In this document: piece by piece, positions 13,610-20,205 of the stretch
Position numbering within the stretch: the stretch's first letter is position 1
How the letters are laid out: each line of letters begins with the position of its first letter
NCBI GenBank assembly: GCA_947522735.1
Contig: CANNTZ010000039.1
Span: 1-22,547, forward strand
Reading direction: 5' to 3'
Source: an uncultured Oscillospiraceae bacterium
GTDB lineage: Bacteria; Bacillota; Clostridia; Oscillospirales; Ruminococcaceae
Length of the DNA stretch: 22,547 nucleotides
Position numbers and translations under genes: made by a program
The notes under the pieces: generated by a model
The model's database searches: none
Told to the model about the DNA's origin: nothing
Seen by the model: only the letters and a program-made list of their open reading frames with translations

Positions 13610-13642
13610 AAGACCCGGACGGTGTGTTACCGTCCGGGTCTT
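13610..13642. terminator. Strong bidirectional intrinsic terminator
   Basis: A 14-bp perfect stem AAGACCCGGACGGT / ACCGTCCGGGTCTT with a GTGTT loop. On the plus strand it ends in TTTT after the small gene; on the minus strand it is followed by TGCTTTGTTTT, so it can also end galE, which converges on it. Confidence 0.92.
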
Positions 13643-13713
13643 TTCGTGTCAAGTGGTGTGGCGGCGTGCAGGCTCTGTCCGCAAGGCGGCCGGTGTTTTG
13701 CGCCGGTTCGGGC

Positions 13714-14715
13714 TCAACTGAGGTTCTTCTGCGCGAATCTCCACATGTCCTCACACATCTCGTCGATGCCGAGCTTTGCCTCCCAGCCAAACACGCGCTT
13801 GGCCTCGGACGCGTCAGCAAAGGAGGCCGCTACATCGCCGGGGCGACGGGGCACAATGACGTATGGAACTTTTTTGCCGCTCGCCTTTTCAAAAGCCGCG
13901 ACGATTTCGAGCACACTGTAGCCCCTGCCGGTTCCGAGATTGACCGCCTTCGCGCCGGTGTGATCCATAGCGTAATCCAGCGCGCAGAGATGGCCCTTCG
14001 CGAGATCGACAACGTGGATGTAATCGCGCACGCCGGTGCCGTCGGGCGTATCGTAATCGTCGCCATAGACGCTCAGGTGTTCGAGGCGTCCCGTCGCGAC
14101 CATCGCGACATAGGGCAGCAGGTTATTAGGTATACCGTTCGGCTCCTCGCCGATGAGGCCGCTCTTGTGCGCGCCGATCGGGTTGAAATATCTGAGCATA
14201 ACGGCGCTCCAAGCCTTGTCGGCGACACAGAGATCCTTCAATATCTCCTCTATCATCAGCTTGGTTCGGCCATAGGGGTTGGTGGCGGAGGTCGGCATGT
14301 CCTCGCTGTATGGCGGGACGTTGTTCATGCCGTATACGGTTGCCGAGGAGCTGAACACCATCTTCTTGCAGCCGTGCCTTGACATGACCTCGCAGAGGAT
14401 GAGCGTTCCGGTGATGTTGTTGTGATAATACCTGAGCGGAATGCTGACCGACTCGCCGACTGCCTTGAGTCCGGCAAAGTGAATGACGGCTTCGATCTCA
14501 TTCTCATCAAAAATTTTGTCCATCGCCTCTTCGTCAAGCAGATCGGCCCTGTAGAATTTGAAGTCCTTAGAGGTTATCTTTCTGATGCGGTCGAGCGCCT
14601 CGGGCTTGGAGTTGCAGAGGTTGTCGACGATGACGATATCCTTTCCGGCCTCAAGCAGCTCAACGCAGGTGTGGCTGCCGATAAATCCGGCGCCTCCGGT
14701 AACAAGTATAGACAT
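13714..14715 (-). CDS. galE: UDP-glucose 4-epimerase
   Basis: 333 residues, standard length. Interconverts UDP-glucose and UDP-galactose with bound NAD+. Seen: the NAD-binding GGAGFIGSHTC at the N-terminus, IVDNLCNS, HFAGLKAVGES, the Ser-Tyr-Lys catalytic set (SSSATVYG and NPYGRTK, i.e. YxxxK), RYFNPIGAHKSG and the family-typical DGTGVRDYIHVVDLA. The ATG at 14715 is used because the protein family starts at MSILVTGG and a GGGG site lies 10 bases upstream; an in-frame upstream codon falls inside the promoter. Monocistronic: its own consensus promoter at 14774-14802 and the shared terminator at 13610-13642. Confidence 0.96.
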   Translation of the reverse strand: MSILVTGGAGFIGSHTCVELLEAGKDIVIVDNLCNSKPEALDRIRKITSKDFKFYRADLLDEEAMDKIFDENEIEAVIHFAGLKAVGESVSIPLRYYHNNITGTLILCEVMSRHGCKKMVFSSSATVYGMNNVPPYSEDMPTSATNPYGRTKLMIEEILKDLCVADKAWSAVMLRYFNPIGAHKSGLIGEEPNGIPNNLLPYVAMVATGRLEHLSVYGDDYDTPDGTGVRDYIHVVDLAKGHLCALDYAMDHTGAKAVNLGTGRGYSVLEIVAAFEKASGKKVPYVIVPRRPGDVAASFADASEAKRVFGWEAKLGIDEMCEDMWRFAQKNLS

Positions 14716-14773
14716 TTGTCTCATTCCCCTTTCAAAGCATTGCTGTGCCAGTGTCGCTTTTACCTTTGATATC

Positions 14774-14802
14774 AGTATAATCCGAACATCTCGCAATGTC
14801 AA
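14774..14802 (-). promoter_or_regulatory. Consensus promoter of galE
   Basis: Minus strand TTGACA (14802-14797), 17-base spacer, TATACT (14779-14774). The rest of the 14803-14927 gap shows only a weak CGGAG-CCT-CTCCG hairpin (14860-14872). Confidence 0.85.
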
Positions 14803-14927
14803 TAAAAGTCCTTATTTCTGCAACAAATGTACTTGAAACTTCAACTAAAATACATACGGCGGAGCCTCTCCGGAGTATCGCGCTCTGAAAAGGCCCCGCT
14901 GTAATTTTGTCTCATTCGTTTTTGGGC

Positions 14928-15779
14928 TTATCTGATGATATCGGTTTTCTTCGGGCTGGAGCGTCCCGCAATGTTCGGGCGGCGGCGCTCAAAAAATGCG
15001 CGTGAGATCTCGATATCCTGCTCCGCCTCATCCGGCGTCAGGCAGCCCACGGTGACCATGTCGCAGTCGCGCAGCGTGGCCCATGAGAAGTTGAGTCCGA
15101 TAAAGGGCGTCGTGCGTCCGGCGGCCATCGATTTTATCGTCATGACCGGCTTCTTTGCGCTCCAAATTATGCTGTTGACGCTCTCCACCTCGATCTGCAT
15201 CAGAAAGCCCATGCAGTTGTATATCTGTATGTAGGTCTCGACGTCGTACTCGTTGAGGTCTGAATAGAGGACGAGCTCCGGCATGTGTGCGGAAAGGCCA
15301 GGGATAAGTCCCTCGTCGCGGATCATCGAGAGGTAGTCCGGCAGGCGCTCGATTGTGCGCGTGTTCTTGCAGACGAGCTGCTCCGCACAGGAGTGATGCA
15401 GCAGACAGAAGGTCGCGCCCAGCTCGCGGCTGCGGTGTATCTGTCGGCGAGCCTCTGCCCTTGCATTCTCGTTGTTATCGACATTGACGTCCGGCGTATC
15501 CACCAGTATCATGCCGCGTCCGGTCGCGTCCTCGGCGCGCTTTATCGCGTTCAGTATATGGTCGCTGCCCTCGAGAGGCGCCATAAAGGTATCGATGCCG
15601 TTGCTCAAAAATACCTTAAACAGCTCGACGGTACGGTCGTTGTCGCTGTGATAGCGCTTTATCTCCTTATCGGCGGCTGCGGAGGTGTGGCTGTATCCAA
15701 TCATCCAGTTGGAGCCGATTATCATTCTGGAAACGGAAACGCCTCCGACGGTGGTGCGGGGAAACTCATAGCCTGCCAT
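14928..15779 (-). CDS. Aldo/keto-reductase-like TIM-barrel protein, possibly non-oxidoreductase
   Basis: 283 residues from the ATG at 15779, which has AGGAGG 9 bases upstream; the longer frame would start within its leader. The outline resembles an aldo/keto reductase: an initial VGGVSVSRMIIGSNW hairpin-strand, TVELFKVFLSNGIDTF (helix plus catalytic-Asp strand), LLHH (the His strand) and a C-terminal DMVTVGCLTPDEAEQDIEIS that mimics the cofactor-site helix. However, the catalytic Tyr is absent (DTFMAPLEG in place of DTAxxYG) and the Lys strand reads ILVDTPDV. The GYSHTSAAADKEIK segment near residue 28 is distinctive and probably defines its family. Function unknown; it may be an isomerase- or lyase-like derivative. 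Monocistronic, with its own promoter and an array of TTGACA repeats. Confidence 0.6.
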   Translation of the reverse strand: MAGYEFPRTTVGGVSVSRMIIGSNWMIGYSHTSAAADKEIKRYHSDNDRTVELFKVFLSNGIDTFMAPLEGSDHILNAIKRAEDATGRGMILVDTPDVNVDNNENARAEARRQIHRSRELGATFCLLHHSCAEQLVCKNTRTIERLPDYLSMIRDEGLIPGLSAHMPELVLYSDLNEYDVETYIQIYNCMGFLMQIEVESVNSIIWSAKKPVMTIKSMAAGRTTPFIGLNFSWATLRDCDMVTVGCLTPDEAEQDIEISRAFFERRRPNIAGRSSPKKTDIIR

Positions 15780-15833
15780 GTTTATTGACCTCCTGAATTT
15801 GTTTTCTGATACCGTGTATCGAATCACAATCTT

Positions 15834-15861
15834 ATTATACAGCAATCATGAATAATGTCAA
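15834..15861 (-). promoter_or_regulatory. Promoter of the aldo/keto-reductase-like gene
   Basis: Minus strand TTGACA (15861-15856), 16-base spacer, TATAAT (15839-15834), 55 bases before the start codon. Confidence 0.8.
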
Positions 15862-15904
15862 TGCGTTTCAAAGAACTTGTCAATATATCTCTCATAAATG
15901 TCAA
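15856..15904 (-). repeat. Three TTGACA direct repeats spaced two helical turns
   Basis: TTGACA occurs at 15904-15899, 15883-15878 and 15861-15856, 21 and 22 bases apart. Only the last has a -10 box at the right distance. The outer two may be activator or repressor sites, or remnants of tandem promoters. Confidence 0.5.
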
Positions 15905-15940
15905 AAAACAGAGCAACGTCCCGGCGCGCTCATTTCCACA

Positions 15941-15981
15941 TAAAAGCTTTCCGGAGAACCCCTTGTGTCCTCCGGAAAAGC
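15941..15981 (-). terminator. Intrinsic terminator of the transketolase operon
   Basis: Minus strand GCTTTTCCGGAG, a 13-base loop, CTCCGGAAAGC (one bulged A), then TTTTA. It lies 48-88 bases after the end of the second transketolase gene. Confidence 0.75.
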
Positions 15982-16028
15982 ACGGTATTGTCTCTGCCCG
16001 GCGGCAAAAGCTCCGGACGGAGTATAAA

Positions 16029-16976
16029 TTATTTGTCTGCCGCAAGCGCCCTTGCTTTTGCGACGATGTTTTCTGCGCAAAGCCCCTCGCGCCTTAGCAA
16101 CTCAAGCGCCGGTCCGGAATAGCCGAACTTGTCGTTTAATCCGATCCTGACGACGCGGCAGGGCGCCTCCTCCGCCGCAAGCGACGCGACGGCCTCTCCA
16201 AGTCCGCCGATTATCGAGTGCTCCTCGACGGTAAGCAGCGCGCCGGTTTCGCGGATGGCCCTGAGTATCAGCTCGCGGTCAAGCGGCTTTATTGTGTGGA
16301 TATTTATAACGCGTGCATCCACACCCTCCGCCGCAAGCGTTTCCGCCGCCAGAAGCGCCTCGTTGACCATAAGTCCTGTTGCAATGATGGATATATCTCT
16401 GCCGTCGCGCAGCGTAATCCCCTTGCCCAGCTCAAAATGATAGCCGGGATCGGTGTTGAATACGGGGGCCGCAACCCTGCTGAAGCGGATATATATAGGG
16501 CCGACATACTCTGCGGCCGCCTTGACCGCCGCCTTCGCCTCGATGTGATCCGCCGGACTGACGACTACCATGCCCGGAATGGCGCGCATGAGGGCGAGGT
16601 CCTCGCAGCACTGGTGTGTCGCACCGTCCTCGCCGACGGAGATGCCCGCGTGGGTGGCGCACAGCTTTACGTTGAGGTGCGGATAGCCTACAGAGTTTCG
16701 AATCTGCTCGAATGCGCGCCCGGCAAGGAACATGGCAAATGAGCTGATAAAAGGTATCTTCCCGCAGGCAGCAAGTCCGGCGGCGGTGCCTACGAGGTTT
16801 GCCTCGGCAATTCCGCAGTCGAAGAAGCGCTCCGGACACTTTTTCTTGAAGGTTCCGCTCTTGGTCGCGGCTGCGAGGTCGGCATCCAGCACGACCACGT
16901 TCGGATTTTCGTCCGCAAGCTCGGCGAGCGCCTCGCCGTAGCTCTCTCTTGTTGCCTTTTTGATAATATCAGCCAT
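16029..16976 (-). CDS. Transketolase, C-terminal subunit
   Basis: 315 residues: the pyrimidine-binding domain (about 1-165) plus the C-terminal domain of transketolase, which in the usual enzyme are fused to the diphosphate-binding half. Seen: RFFDCGIAEANLVGTAAGLA with the catalytic thiamine-activating glutamate, FAMFLAGRAFEQIRNSVGYP, the HAGISVGEDGATHQ substrate loop, and VEEHSIIGGLGEAV near the end. It starts 2 bases after the stop of the N-terminal subunit gene, with an AAAGGGG site inside that gene, so translation is coupled and subunits are made in equal amounts. Split transketolases are common in Clostridia. A 1-deoxyxylulose-5-phosphate synthase or sulfosugar transketolase role is less likely but not excluded. 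Confidence 0.92.
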   Translation of the reverse strand: MADIIKKATRESYGEALAELADENPNVVVLDADLAAATKSGTFKKKCPERFFDCGIAEANLVGTAAGLAACGKIPFISSFAMFLAGRAFEQIRNSVGYPHLNVKLCATHAGISVGEDGATHQCCEDLALMRAIPGMVVVSPADHIEAKAAVKAAAEYVGPIYIRFSRVAAPVFNTDPGYHFELGKGITLRDGRDISIIATGLMVNEALLAAETLAAEGVDARVINIHTIKPLDRELILRAIRETGALLTVEEHSIIGGLGEAVASLAAEEAPCRVVRIGLNDKFGYSGPALELLRREGLCAENIVAKARALAADK

Positions 16977-16978
16977 GA

Positions 16979-17827
16979 TTATTCCCCTTTCTCGAGTTCG
17001 GCGAGCGCAGCGTTCAGCTCAGCCATCGCGATGTCGTACTGCTCCTTGTTGGGAGCCGCGCCGTGCCACGACACCTGGTCGAGCATATAGGACACGCCTT
17101 GACCCTTGTGGCTGTGCGCGATGATGGCGGTCGGTCTGCCCTTGACGGACTTTGCCTGCTCGAACGCTGCTTCGATCCGGTCGAAGTCGTGCGCGTCGAT
17201 CTCTATGACGTTAAAGCCGAACGCCGCGTACTTCTCGGGTATCGGCAGCGGAGAATTGACCTCGGCAATCGGGCCGTCGATCTGTAATCCGTTGAAATCC
17301 ACTATGACGCAGAGATTATCCAGCTTCTTGTGCGCGGCAAACATCGCCGCCTCCCAGACCTGTCCCTCCTCGAGCTCTCCGTCGCCGAGGTAGGCGTAGA
17401 CGCGGTAATCCTTGTGGTCAAGCTTGGCGGCAAGCGCCATGCCGCCCGCGGCGGAAACACCCTGCCCCAGTGAGCCGCTGGTCATATCGACGCCGGGAGT
17501 CCCCTTCATATCGGGATGTCCCTGGAGGAGCGAGCCTATTTTACGCAGCGTTTTCAGCTCCTCGACCGGGAAATAGCCCCTGTTGGCAAGCGCGGAATAG
17601 AGCGCCGGCGCACAGTGGCCCTTGGAGAGCACAAAGCGGTCGCGGTTTGCCCAGTGCGGATTCTCCGGGTCGATACGCAGCTCCTTGAAATAGAGATAGG
17701 TGAGTATATCGGTCATTGAGAGCGAGCCGCCAGGATGACCGGATTTCGCGTTGTAAACCCCCTCGATGATTCCCATCCTGATTTTGCAGGCGGTAATCAT
17801 CAATTGCTTTTTCGTTGCTTCATTCAT
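16979..17827 (-). CDS. Transketolase, N-terminal subunit
   Basis: 282 residues: the thiamine-diphosphate-binding domain of transketolase, transferring two-carbon units between ketoses and aldoses in the pentose phosphate pathway. Seen: SGHPGGSLSMTDILTYLYF, FVLSKGHCAPALY, MTSGSLGQGVSAAGGMA, and the diphosphate/Mg motif running from GDGELEEG to DFNGLQIDG, then the GQGVSYMLD and WHG motifs. The ATG at 17827 is preferred over the GTG at 17839, because the AAGGAG site overlaps the latter with no spacing. It is the first gene of the two-gene unit; regulation probably acts through the palindrome in its promoter. Confidence 0.93.
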   Translation of the reverse strand: MNEATKKQLMITACKIRMGIIEGVYNAKSGHPGGSLSMTDILTYLYFKELRIDPENPHWANRDRFVLSKGHCAPALYSALANRGYFPVEELKTLRKIGSLLQGHPDMKGTPGVDMTSGSLGQGVSAAGGMALAAKLDHKDYRVYAYLGDGELEEGQVWEAAMFAAHKKLDNLCVIVDFNGLQIDGPIAEVNSPLPIPEKYAAFGFNVIEIDAHDFDRIEAAFEQAKSVKGRPTAIIAHSHKGQGVSYMLDQVSWHGAAPNKEQYDIAMAELNAALAELEKGE

Positions 17828-17873
17828 CGATCTAACCACTCCTTAATGGTATCTTGAGCATCTGCTCTATATA

Positions 17874-17902
17874 ATTTTACAAAAATTTACAGTTTTTGTA
17901 AA
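17874..17902 (-). promoter_or_regulatory. Transketolase promoter overlapped by a 10-bp inverted repeat
   Basis: Minus strand TTTACA (17902-17897), 17-base spacer, TAAAAT (17879-17874). A perfect inverted repeat TTTACAAAAA / TTTTTGTAAA (17902-17893 and 17885-17876, 7-base gap) covers most of the promoter and looks like an operator for an unidentified dimeric regulator. An extra TTTAC-type half-site sits in the gap (plus strand 17886-17890). Confidence 0.6.
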
Positions 17903-17934
17903 TTAATGTCCGTTTAACTCCTATTCAGGGGGAA

Positions 17935-18753
17935 TTACAGATACATCTCTTCAAGACGCTCTATCAGGTCGGCGACGCCGTGTTCACGGCAGCCTTTGAC
18001 GATGAGATCGGCGTGAGCCTTGACAGCGTCCGGAGCGTTATCCATACATACCGCCGTTCCGGCCATATCCAGCATTTCGAGATCGTTGTAGTAATCCCCT
18101 ACCGCAACAACGTTTTCGGCGCTCCAACCGGTCAAGTCCAGCAGACGGCGTATTCCGTAAGCCTTTGAGACGCCCTTAGGCAGCATCTCCACCAGCGTCG
18201 TCGCCGAGACGACCACGTCGCACCTGTCCTCGAACTCGTCCTTGAGATAGAGACGAAAATCCTCCAGCCTTTCCGGGTCTGTGAAGAACATATACTTATA
18301 TATGCCGCAGTCGATATCTTTAAGTCGCTGGTCGCCATGCGTCTCATCCCTGAGAATGTCCGGGGCGCCGCCGTCGGTCAGAGGAAACTGCCCGTGATCG
18401 TTGTAATATACCGATGCGTTCAGGCCGTTAAAGCGTTCTGCGGCTGCGCGGACCTCGTGTTTGCTAACCGAATTAACAAAGCTGCGACAGGACAACTCGT
18501 TCTTTTCGACGTCGTAGATATACCCTCCGTTGACAAAAACCGACGGAAAGTTTATCGAAAGCTCCCCTGTCAGGCCCAGCGCTATAGGATGTGCCCGGCC
18601 GGTCGCTATCGCGAAATGTCCGCCCTCCGCGACGAAGCGGCGCACGGCCTCCCGGTTCTGCGGAGAGACGAGACACCGCGAACCGTACGGCTCGTCGAAC
18701 AGCGTGCCGTCAAGGTCGCTTAGAAGCAGTATATCGCTCAAACGTCGGATCAT
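17935..18753 (-). CDS. HAD-superfamily (Cof-type) sugar-phosphate phosphatase
   Basis: 272 residues. Cof/SupH-type haloacid dehalogenase hydrolase with all four motifs: DLDGTLF (motif I, nucleophile and acid Asp), ATGR (motif II), Lys in LPKGVSKAYG (motif III) and GDYYNDLEML (motif IV, Mg2+ ligands). The C2-type cap lies between motifs II and III. Such enzymes dephosphorylate sugar phosphates or flavin/pyridoxal phosphates; the true substrate cannot be told. Its ATG overlaps the stop of the pseudouridine synthase gene (ATGA, 4 bases shared), so it is translationally coupled to the ileS-lspA-rluD operon, and is the last gene before the transketolase promoter. No terminator is visible at 17903-17934, so read-through into transketolase is possible. 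Confidence 0.9.
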   Translation of the reverse strand: MIRRLSDILLLSDLDGTLFDEPYGSRCLVSPQNREAVRRFVAEGGHFAIATGRAHPIALGLTGELSINFPSVFVNGGYIYDVEKNELSCRSFVNSVSKHEVRAAAERFNGLNASVYYNDHGQFPLTDGGAPDILRDETHGDQRLKDIDCGIYKYMFFTDPERLEDFRLYLKDEFEDRCDVVVSATTLVEMLPKGVSKAYGIRRLLDLTGWSAENVVAVGDYYNDLEMLDMAGTAVCMDNAPDAVKAHADLIVKGCREHGVADLIERLEEMYL

Positions 18754-19676
18754 TCCGTCTTTTCCTCCAGAGTTTTAATGAACGAGGTGAAATATTCCGG
18801 CAGCGGCGCTTCAAATTCGAGATACTCGCCGGTAGTTGGGTGGACAAAACCAAGCACGCCTGCATGCAAACACTGCCCGCCCAGCTTTGTTATCACCTTT
18901 TTGGGCCCGTACACCGGATCTCCGGCAACCGGGTGCCCTATATATGCCATGTGTACGCGGATCTGGTGGGTGCGCCCCGTTTCCAGCCGCAGCTTAACCC
19001 ACGTGAAGCCATTATAACGCGCATAAACCTTATAATGCGTCACGGCGCGCCGGGCGTTTGCGGCGTATGGCTGTGCGACTGCCATGCGCTTGCGCTCAGT
19101 CGGATGCCGCGCGATGGGAAGCCCTATCGTTCCCTCGTCGTCTTTCAGGTTCCCGTATACGACCGCGTCGTAAATGCGGGTAAAATCGTGATTTTTCACC
19201 GCGGCCGCAAGCCCGAGGTGTGCCTCGTTGGTTTTTGCGACAACCAGTAGGCCGCTTGTATCCTTGTCGATACGGTGGACGATGCCGGGACGCATGACGC
19301 CGTTGATTCCGGAGAGAGAATCTCCGCAGTGGTGCAGCAGGGCGTTGACAAGCGTCCCGTCGGGGTTGCCCGCGGCGGGATGCACCACCATGCCCTTAGG
19401 CTTGTTTACAACCAGTAGCTGCTCGTCCTCATATACGATATCGAGCGGGATATCCTGCGCCACAGCCGTGTATGGCTCCGGCTCCGGGAGATTGACCGCA
19501 ACGGTATCGCCCGTCTTCAGCCTTGTATTTTTTTCGGCGACAGCGCCGTTGACTGTTATACGGCCGGACTCGATCAGTCTCTGCGCCGCCGAGCGGGTCA
19601 GCTCCCCCGCTTCGGCGACGTAAACGTCCAGCCGCTGCCCGTCCTTTTCGACGGTATAGCTATTGACAGTATCCAC
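18750..19676 (-). CDS. rluD: RluD-type 23S rRNA pseudouridine synthase
   Basis: 308 residues. N-terminal S4 RNA-binding domain (about 14-62, RLDVYVAEAGELTRSAAQRLIE) followed by the RluA-family catalytic domain: LLVVNKPKGMVVHPA, the catalytic aspartate in HRIDKDTSGLLVVAK (Asp137), and RLETGRTHQIRVHMAYIGHPV near the end. RluD modifies the helix 69 loop of 23S rRNA in other bacteria; RluA-family paralogues are many in Firmicutes, so the exact target is inferred. It starts with GTG directly after the lspA stop codon (TAAGTG) and overlaps the next gene by 4 bases: a tightly coupled operon, with the common lspA-rluD gene order. Confidence 0.92.
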   Translation of the reverse strand: MDTVNSYTVEKDGQRLDVYVAEAGELTRSAAQRLIESGRITVNGAVAEKNTRLKTGDTVAVNLPEPEPYTAVAQDIPLDIVYEDEQLLVVNKPKGMVVHPAAGNPDGTLVNALLHHCGDSLSGINGVMRPGIVHRIDKDTSGLLVVAKTNEAHLGLAAAVKNHDFTRIYDAVVYGNLKDDEGTIGLPIARHPTERKRMAVAQPYAANARRAVTHYKVYARYNGFTWVKLRLETGRTHQIRVHMAYIGHPVAGDPVYGPKKVITKLGGQCLHAGVLGFVHPTTGEYLEFEAPLPEYFTSFIKTLEEKTE

Positions 19677-20177
19677 TTATTCTTCCGCCTTGTGCGCCTT
19701 AGCCGCCTTCGCTCTCCGAACCTCATCGACGATACAACCGACAGCCAACACTGCGGTGCCGATAGTAACGCAACAGTCGGCGACGTTAAACACCGGAAAG
19801 TCGATGGGTACAAAGTAGATGAAATCTACGACAAACGTGCGAAAAATGCGATCGATGAGGTTGCCGGCGCCTCCCGCGACAATCATGAAAAGACCGGCCT
19901 GCGATGCTCGGTTGAAATTGATCTTGGTGAAATACAGCACATAAAGCACCGCACAAAGCGTCAATGCCGTGAAGCATATCAGAAACACGCGTTTATTCTG
20001 GAGTATACTGAAGGCCGCGCCGCGGTTCTCGGTATATACAAAGTGAAACACGTTCTCCCATAGCTTGACCGGCGGCTTATCCTTGAGCGCTGATATTGCC
20101 CAGAGCTTTGTCAACTGATCCGCCGCGAGCATGAGCAGCATTGCGACGGCGCCGGTTATCTTGTCCCTTATCTTCAT
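19677..20177 (-). CDS. lspA: Lipoprotein signal peptidase (signal peptidase II)
   Basis: 166 residues, an integral membrane aspartyl protease that removes signal peptides from prolipoproteins. Four hydrophobic segments are visible (about 8-25, 63-82, 90-108, 132-150). Signature motifs: ADQLTK, TENRGAAFSI, and the two catalytic aspartates in GGAGNLIDRI and FNVADCCVTIG. The ATG at 20177 is chosen because AAAGGA lies 9-10 bases upstream and the family starts just before the first membrane segment; the longer frame overlaps the end of ileS. The C-terminus is a lysine/glutamate-rich cytoplasmic tail. It sits between ileS (28 bases upstream) and rluD. Confidence 0.96.
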   Translation of the reverse strand: MKIRDKITGAVAMLLMLAADQLTKLWAISALKDKPPVKLWENVFHFVYTENRGAAFSILQNKRVFLICFTALTLCAVLYVLYFTKINFNRASQAGLFMIVAGGAGNLIDRIFRTFVVDFIYFVPIDFPVFNVADCCVTIGTAVLAVGCIVDEVRRAKAAKAHKAEE

Positions 20178-20205
20178 TGCCTGCGTCCTTTCGGATTCGT
20201 TGGGT

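Noticed and set aside
16029..17827. Split transketolase as the missing E1 of the E2/E3 complex
   Set aside because: The motifs (SGHPGGS, SKGHCAPALY, HAGISVGEDGATHQ) are those of transketolase, and the gene pair is 13 kb away with its own promoter and a different operator.
16029..17827. Sulfosugar transketolase (SqwGH-like) role for the split transketolase
   Set aside because: None of the sulfosugar partner genes (isomerase, sulfonate reductase, exporter) is present; a two-subunit transketolase is ordinary in Clostridia.
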